NCBI GenBank assembly: GCA_964391995.1
Contig: CAYMOM010000063.1
Coordinates: forward strand, 1 to 11,292
DNA length: 11,292 bases
Source of the DNA: UBA11524 sp964391995
Lineage (GTDB): Bacteria > Bacillota > Clostridia > Christensenellales > Aristaeellaceae
Reading direction: 5' to 3'
Below are positions 9,976-11,292 of the stretch, in pieces. The first letter of the stretch is position 1. Each line of letters opens with the position of its first letter. The notes beneath the pieces were generated by a model, which saw only the letters and a program-made list of their open reading frames with translations, had not been told where the DNA came from and made no database searches. The position numbers were made by a program, and so were the translations under genes.

Positions 9976-10008
9976 AAAGGGAGCTTTCATCACGAAGGCT
10001 CCCTTTTT
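9976..10008 (+). terminator. Intrinsic terminator of rpoBC
   Basis: AAAGGGAGCTTTC (9976-9988) pairs with GAAGGCTCCCTTT (9994-10006): 13 bp with one G-U pair around the loop ATCAC, followed by further T's to 10008. It begins 4 bases after the rpoC stop codon and is a textbook Rho-independent terminator. Confidence 0.92.
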
Positions 10009-10017
10009 GCAACGGGG

Positions 10018-10116
10018 GTCAAGGGCGCTGCCCTTGACAATCCCGCTTAAGGGACTTCGTCCCTTAAGCAGGGTGCAGGGACAGCGTCCCTGCCGGAGTC
10101 CAGAGGCAGAGCCTCT
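10018..10116. repeat. Array of four perfect hairpins with three-base loops
   Basis: Four inverted repeats sit almost end to end. Hairpin 1: GTCAAGGGC / GCCCTTGAC, loop GCT, 10018-10038. Hairpin 2: GCTTAAGGGAC / GTCCCTTAAGC, loop TTC, 10045-10069, extendable by CCC/GGG with one bulged A. Hairpin 3: GCAGGGAC / GTCCCTGC, loop AGC, 10075-10093. Hairpin 4: AGAGGC / GCCTCT, loop AGA, 10102-10116. All have a purine-rich left arm, a pyrimidine-rich right arm and no mismatch in the stems. The stems are related but not identical, suggesting either a repeat family diverging under pairing constraint or repeated insertion of palindromic units. The array lies between the rpoC terminator and the aroK Shine-Dalgarno. 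No promoter for aroK was seen here. Confidence 0.9.
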
Positions 10117-10130
10117 AGCAGGAGGTAAGG

Positions 10131-10628
10131 ATGAATATTGTGTTGATTGGCATGCCGGGGTGCGGGAAGTCCACGGTGGGCGTGGTGCTGGCAAAGGCCC
10201 TGGGCATGGATTTTGTGGATTCTGATTTGCTAATCCAACGCAGCCAGGGGATGCGGCTGCACCAGATCATCGAGCAGGTTGGGGATGAGGGCTTCCGGCA
10301 GATTGAGAACCAGGTGAACGCCGGCATCCGTGTGGACAATTGCGTCATCGCCACCGGCGGCAGCGTGGTGTATGGTCAGGAGGCCATGGAGCACCTGCGC
10401 AGCATCGGCACGGTGGTGTATTTGCAGCTGGAATACGAGCAGGTGCAGGAGCGCCTGGGCGACCTGCACGCCCGGGGTGTCACCATGAAACCCGGCCAAA
10501 CCCTCCGCGACCTGTATGATGAGCGCACGCCCCTGTACCAGCACTGGGCGCACCAGACCATCATCTGTGACGGCCTACAGCTGCGCCAGGTTGTAGGAAA
10601 AATATTGTCCCAGCTGAATTTGGTGTAA
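10131..10628 (+). CDS. aroK: Shikimate kinase
   Basis: A 165-residue P-loop kinase expected to phosphorylate shikimate at O3 using ATP in the chorismate pathway. Walker A is GMPGCGKST (7-15). DSD (30-32) and the following acidic helix match the shikimate/magnesium site, Arg56 in GFRQIE the substrate arginine, ATGGSVV (74-80) the Walker B/substrate glycine loop, and DERTPLY (130-136) the C-terminal substrate arginine region. The lid is the ARGVTMKPGQTL segment (114-125). Two features mark the clostridial subfamily: the third Gly of the usual GGG is Ser78, and the lid differs from the classical RPLL form. AGGAGG just before TAAGG gives a good Shine-Dalgarno. No other aromatic pathway gene is visible, and it lies behind the rpoC terminator with no clear promoter of its own. 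Substrate assignment is by family, not proven. Confidence 0.88.
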   Translation: MNIVLIGMPGCGKSTVGVVLAKALGMDFVDSDLLIQRSQGMRLHQIIEQVGDEGFRQIENQVNAGIRVDNCVIATGGSVVYGQEAMEHLRSIGTVVYLQLEYEQVQERLGDLHARGVTMKPGQTLRDLYDERTPLYQHWAHQTIICDGLQLRQVVGKILSQLNLV

Positions 10629-10643
10629 GCAGGCTCTCCCACT

Positions 10644-10897
10644 GTGACGTTTGCCTATGATACCAACTACCGCGTGAAAAAATCCACCCCTTTCCGAAGC
10701 GTGGGCTAGAAGCTGTATGCCGCCAACGCCAGAGCATCGGGCGAAAACTGCTGCAAACAGCCATCAACGCCTACCCCCATGTACGGCAACAGCTGCTGCT
10801 GACGGACGATACGCCGGAAACCAAGGCATTCTACCGGGCTGCAGGCTTCTCCCCTGCTGAAGAAATGAACTGCATAGCCTTTATCCATCAAGGGTAA
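10644..10897 (+). pseudogene. Remnant of a GNAT-family N-acetyltransferase gene
   Basis: Two pieces of one acetyltransferase are in different frames. From 10644 the first frame reads VTFAYDTNYRV...FRSVG and then hits TAG at 10707-10709, exactly where the family usually has Trp (SVGW); after it the frame continues KLYAANAR. From about 10730 another frame reads QSIGRKLLQTAI, the acetyl-CoA-binding loop, then LLLTDDTPETKAFYRAAGFSP and ends at TAA 10895-10897. The middle of the domain, roughly 40-50 codons including most of the central sheet, is missing. No Shine-Dalgarno was found. The gene is broken by a nonsense change, a frame change and an internal deletion. The acceptor substrate cannot be told. 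Confidence 0.75.
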
Positions 10898-10933
10898 AGA
10901 AAAAGAGCCATCCGACTGGATGACTCTTTTCTT
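10897..10933. terminator. Bidirectional intrinsic terminator
   Basis: AAAAGAG (10901-10907) pairs with CTCTTTT (10924-10930), and CATCC (10909-10913) with GGATG (10918-10922) around the loop GACT, with a single C/A mismatch between the two stems. On the minus strand the hairpin is followed by a TTTTTCTTT run, so it ends the tRNA transcript 20 bases after tRNA-Gly(TCC). On the plus strand it is followed by TTTTCTT and would stop aroK transcripts. Confidence 0.88.
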
Positions 10934-10950
10934 GGCAATTGCCTTTTTGC

Positions 10951-11024
10951 TGGAGCGGGTGATGGGAATCGAACCCACGTGACCAGCTTGGAAGGCTGGA
11001 GCTCTGCCATTGAGCTACACCCGC
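10951..11024 (-). tRNA. tRNA-Gly (anticodon TCC)
   Basis: A 74-base cloverleaf on the minus strand. The acceptor GCGGGTG pairs with CACCCGC, the D stem is GCTC/GAGC, the anticodon stem CCAGC/GCTGG encloses the loop CTTCCAA, and the T loop is TTCGATT. The discriminator is T and CCA is encoded. It is the last tRNA of the cluster, 20 bases from the terminator at 10897-10933. Confidence 0.97.
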
Positions 11025-11027
11025 AAG

Positions 11028-11102
11028 TGGAGCGGTAGACGGGATTCGGACCCGCGACATCCACCTTGGCAAGGTGGCACTCTACCACTGAGCTACTACC
11101 GC
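11028..11102 (-). tRNA. tRNA-Gly (anticodon GCC)
   Basis: A 75-base cloverleaf on the minus strand. The acceptor GCGGTAG pairs with CTACCGC, the anticodon stem CCACC/GGTGG encloses TTGCCAA, the T loop is TCCGAAT in place of the usual TTC start, the discriminator is T and CCA is encoded. Only 3 bases separate it from tRNA-Gly(TCC); the two isoacceptors together read all glycine codons. Confidence 0.97.
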
Positions 11103-11130
11103 ATATCCACGCAAAGGCAACGGGTGAAGT

Positions 11131-11214
11131 TGGTGCGGGCGAAGAGACTCGAACTCTTACGCCGTTTGGCACCAGATCCTAAGTCTGGCGCGTCTGCCAT
11201 TCCGCCACGCCCGC
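11131..11214 (-). tRNA. tRNA-Leu (anticodon TAG)
   Basis: An 84-base class II tRNA on the minus strand. The acceptor GCGGGCG pairs with CGCCCGC, the anticodon stem CCAGA/TCTGG encloses CTTAGGA, there is a long variable arm (TGCC...GGCG), the T loop is TTCGAGT, the discriminator is A and CCA is encoded. It is separated from tRNA-Gly(GCC) by 28 bases. Confidence 0.96.
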
Positions 11215-11237
11215 AGGTCATTTAGCAGAATGGGATG

Positions 11238-11292
11238 TGACCCATTGGAGATTCGAACTCCAGACACCTTGATTAAAAGTCAAGTGCTCTGC
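11238..11292 (-). tRNA. tRNA-Lys (anticodon TTT), partial
   Basis: The 3' three quarters of a lysine tRNA on the minus strand; the 5' acceptor and part of the D arm lie beyond the right edge. Anticodon stem CTTGA/TCAAG encloses CTTTTAA, T stem TGGAG/CTCCA encloses TTCGAAT, and the 3' acceptor strand is ATGGGTC with discriminator A. The next three bases are CAT, not CCA, so unlike its three neighbours this tRNA needs CCA added after transcription. Confidence 0.94.

Noticed and set aside
10034..10039. Perfect TTGACA as a possible -35 of an aroK promoter
   Set aside because: It falls in the right arm of hairpin 1, and no -10-like hexamer occurs 16-18 bases downstream (the sequence there is TCGTCC).

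Overview
The window reads as chromosomal housekeeping DNA from a moderately high-GC, spore-forming Firmicute of the class Clostridia, probably an uncultured or gut-type lineage. The evidence is an S12 of the 124-residue clostridial type, an L7Ae/YbxF-like protein next to rpsL, RpoB and RpoC that follow the Firmicutes pattern throughout, a SpoIID sporulation protein, and a shikimate kinase of the clostridial subfamily with ATGGS. The genus cannot be named from sequence reading alone.

Layout. Positions 1-1072 carry a minus-strand ribosomal operon: L7Ae-like gene, rpsL (S12) and rpsG (S7, cut by the left edge). It is driven by a very strong extended -10 promoter at 1154-1182 (minus). Divergent from it, 1298-2245 (plus) encodes a SpoIID-family lipoprotein behind a promoter that resembles the mother-cell sporulation type (SigE). 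A 217-base gap with two overlapping SigA-type promoters leads into rpoB (2463-6299) and rpoC (6402-9971). rpoC starts with TTG, and its Shine-Dalgarno sequence lies in a small hairpin. A strong intrinsic terminator follows rpoC, then an array of four perfect hairpins with three-base loops, then a shikimate kinase gene (10131-10628). Next come the decayed remains of a GNAT acetyltransferase gene and a bidirectional terminator. The right edge holds four minus-strand tRNA genes: Gly(TCC), Gly(GCC), Leu(TAG) and a partial Lys(TTT).

How it fits together. RNA polymerase beta and beta', S12, S7 and the L7Ae-like protein usually form one co-directional block in Firmicutes, preceded by rplJ-rplL. Here the block is split. 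rpoBC has its own promoters and no rplJL in front, and the ribosomal genes point the opposite way with a sporulation gene between. The tRNA cluster converges on rpoC-aroK and is closed by its own terminator.

I found no clear new system such as a defence island, CRISPR array or mobile element. The items most worth a second look are the rearranged rpo/str locus, the S12 with Arg at position 88 (a classical streptomycin-resistance site), the tandem hairpin array at 10018-10116, the SigE-like promoter in front of the SpoIID lipoprotein, and the structured rpoB-rpoC spacer.
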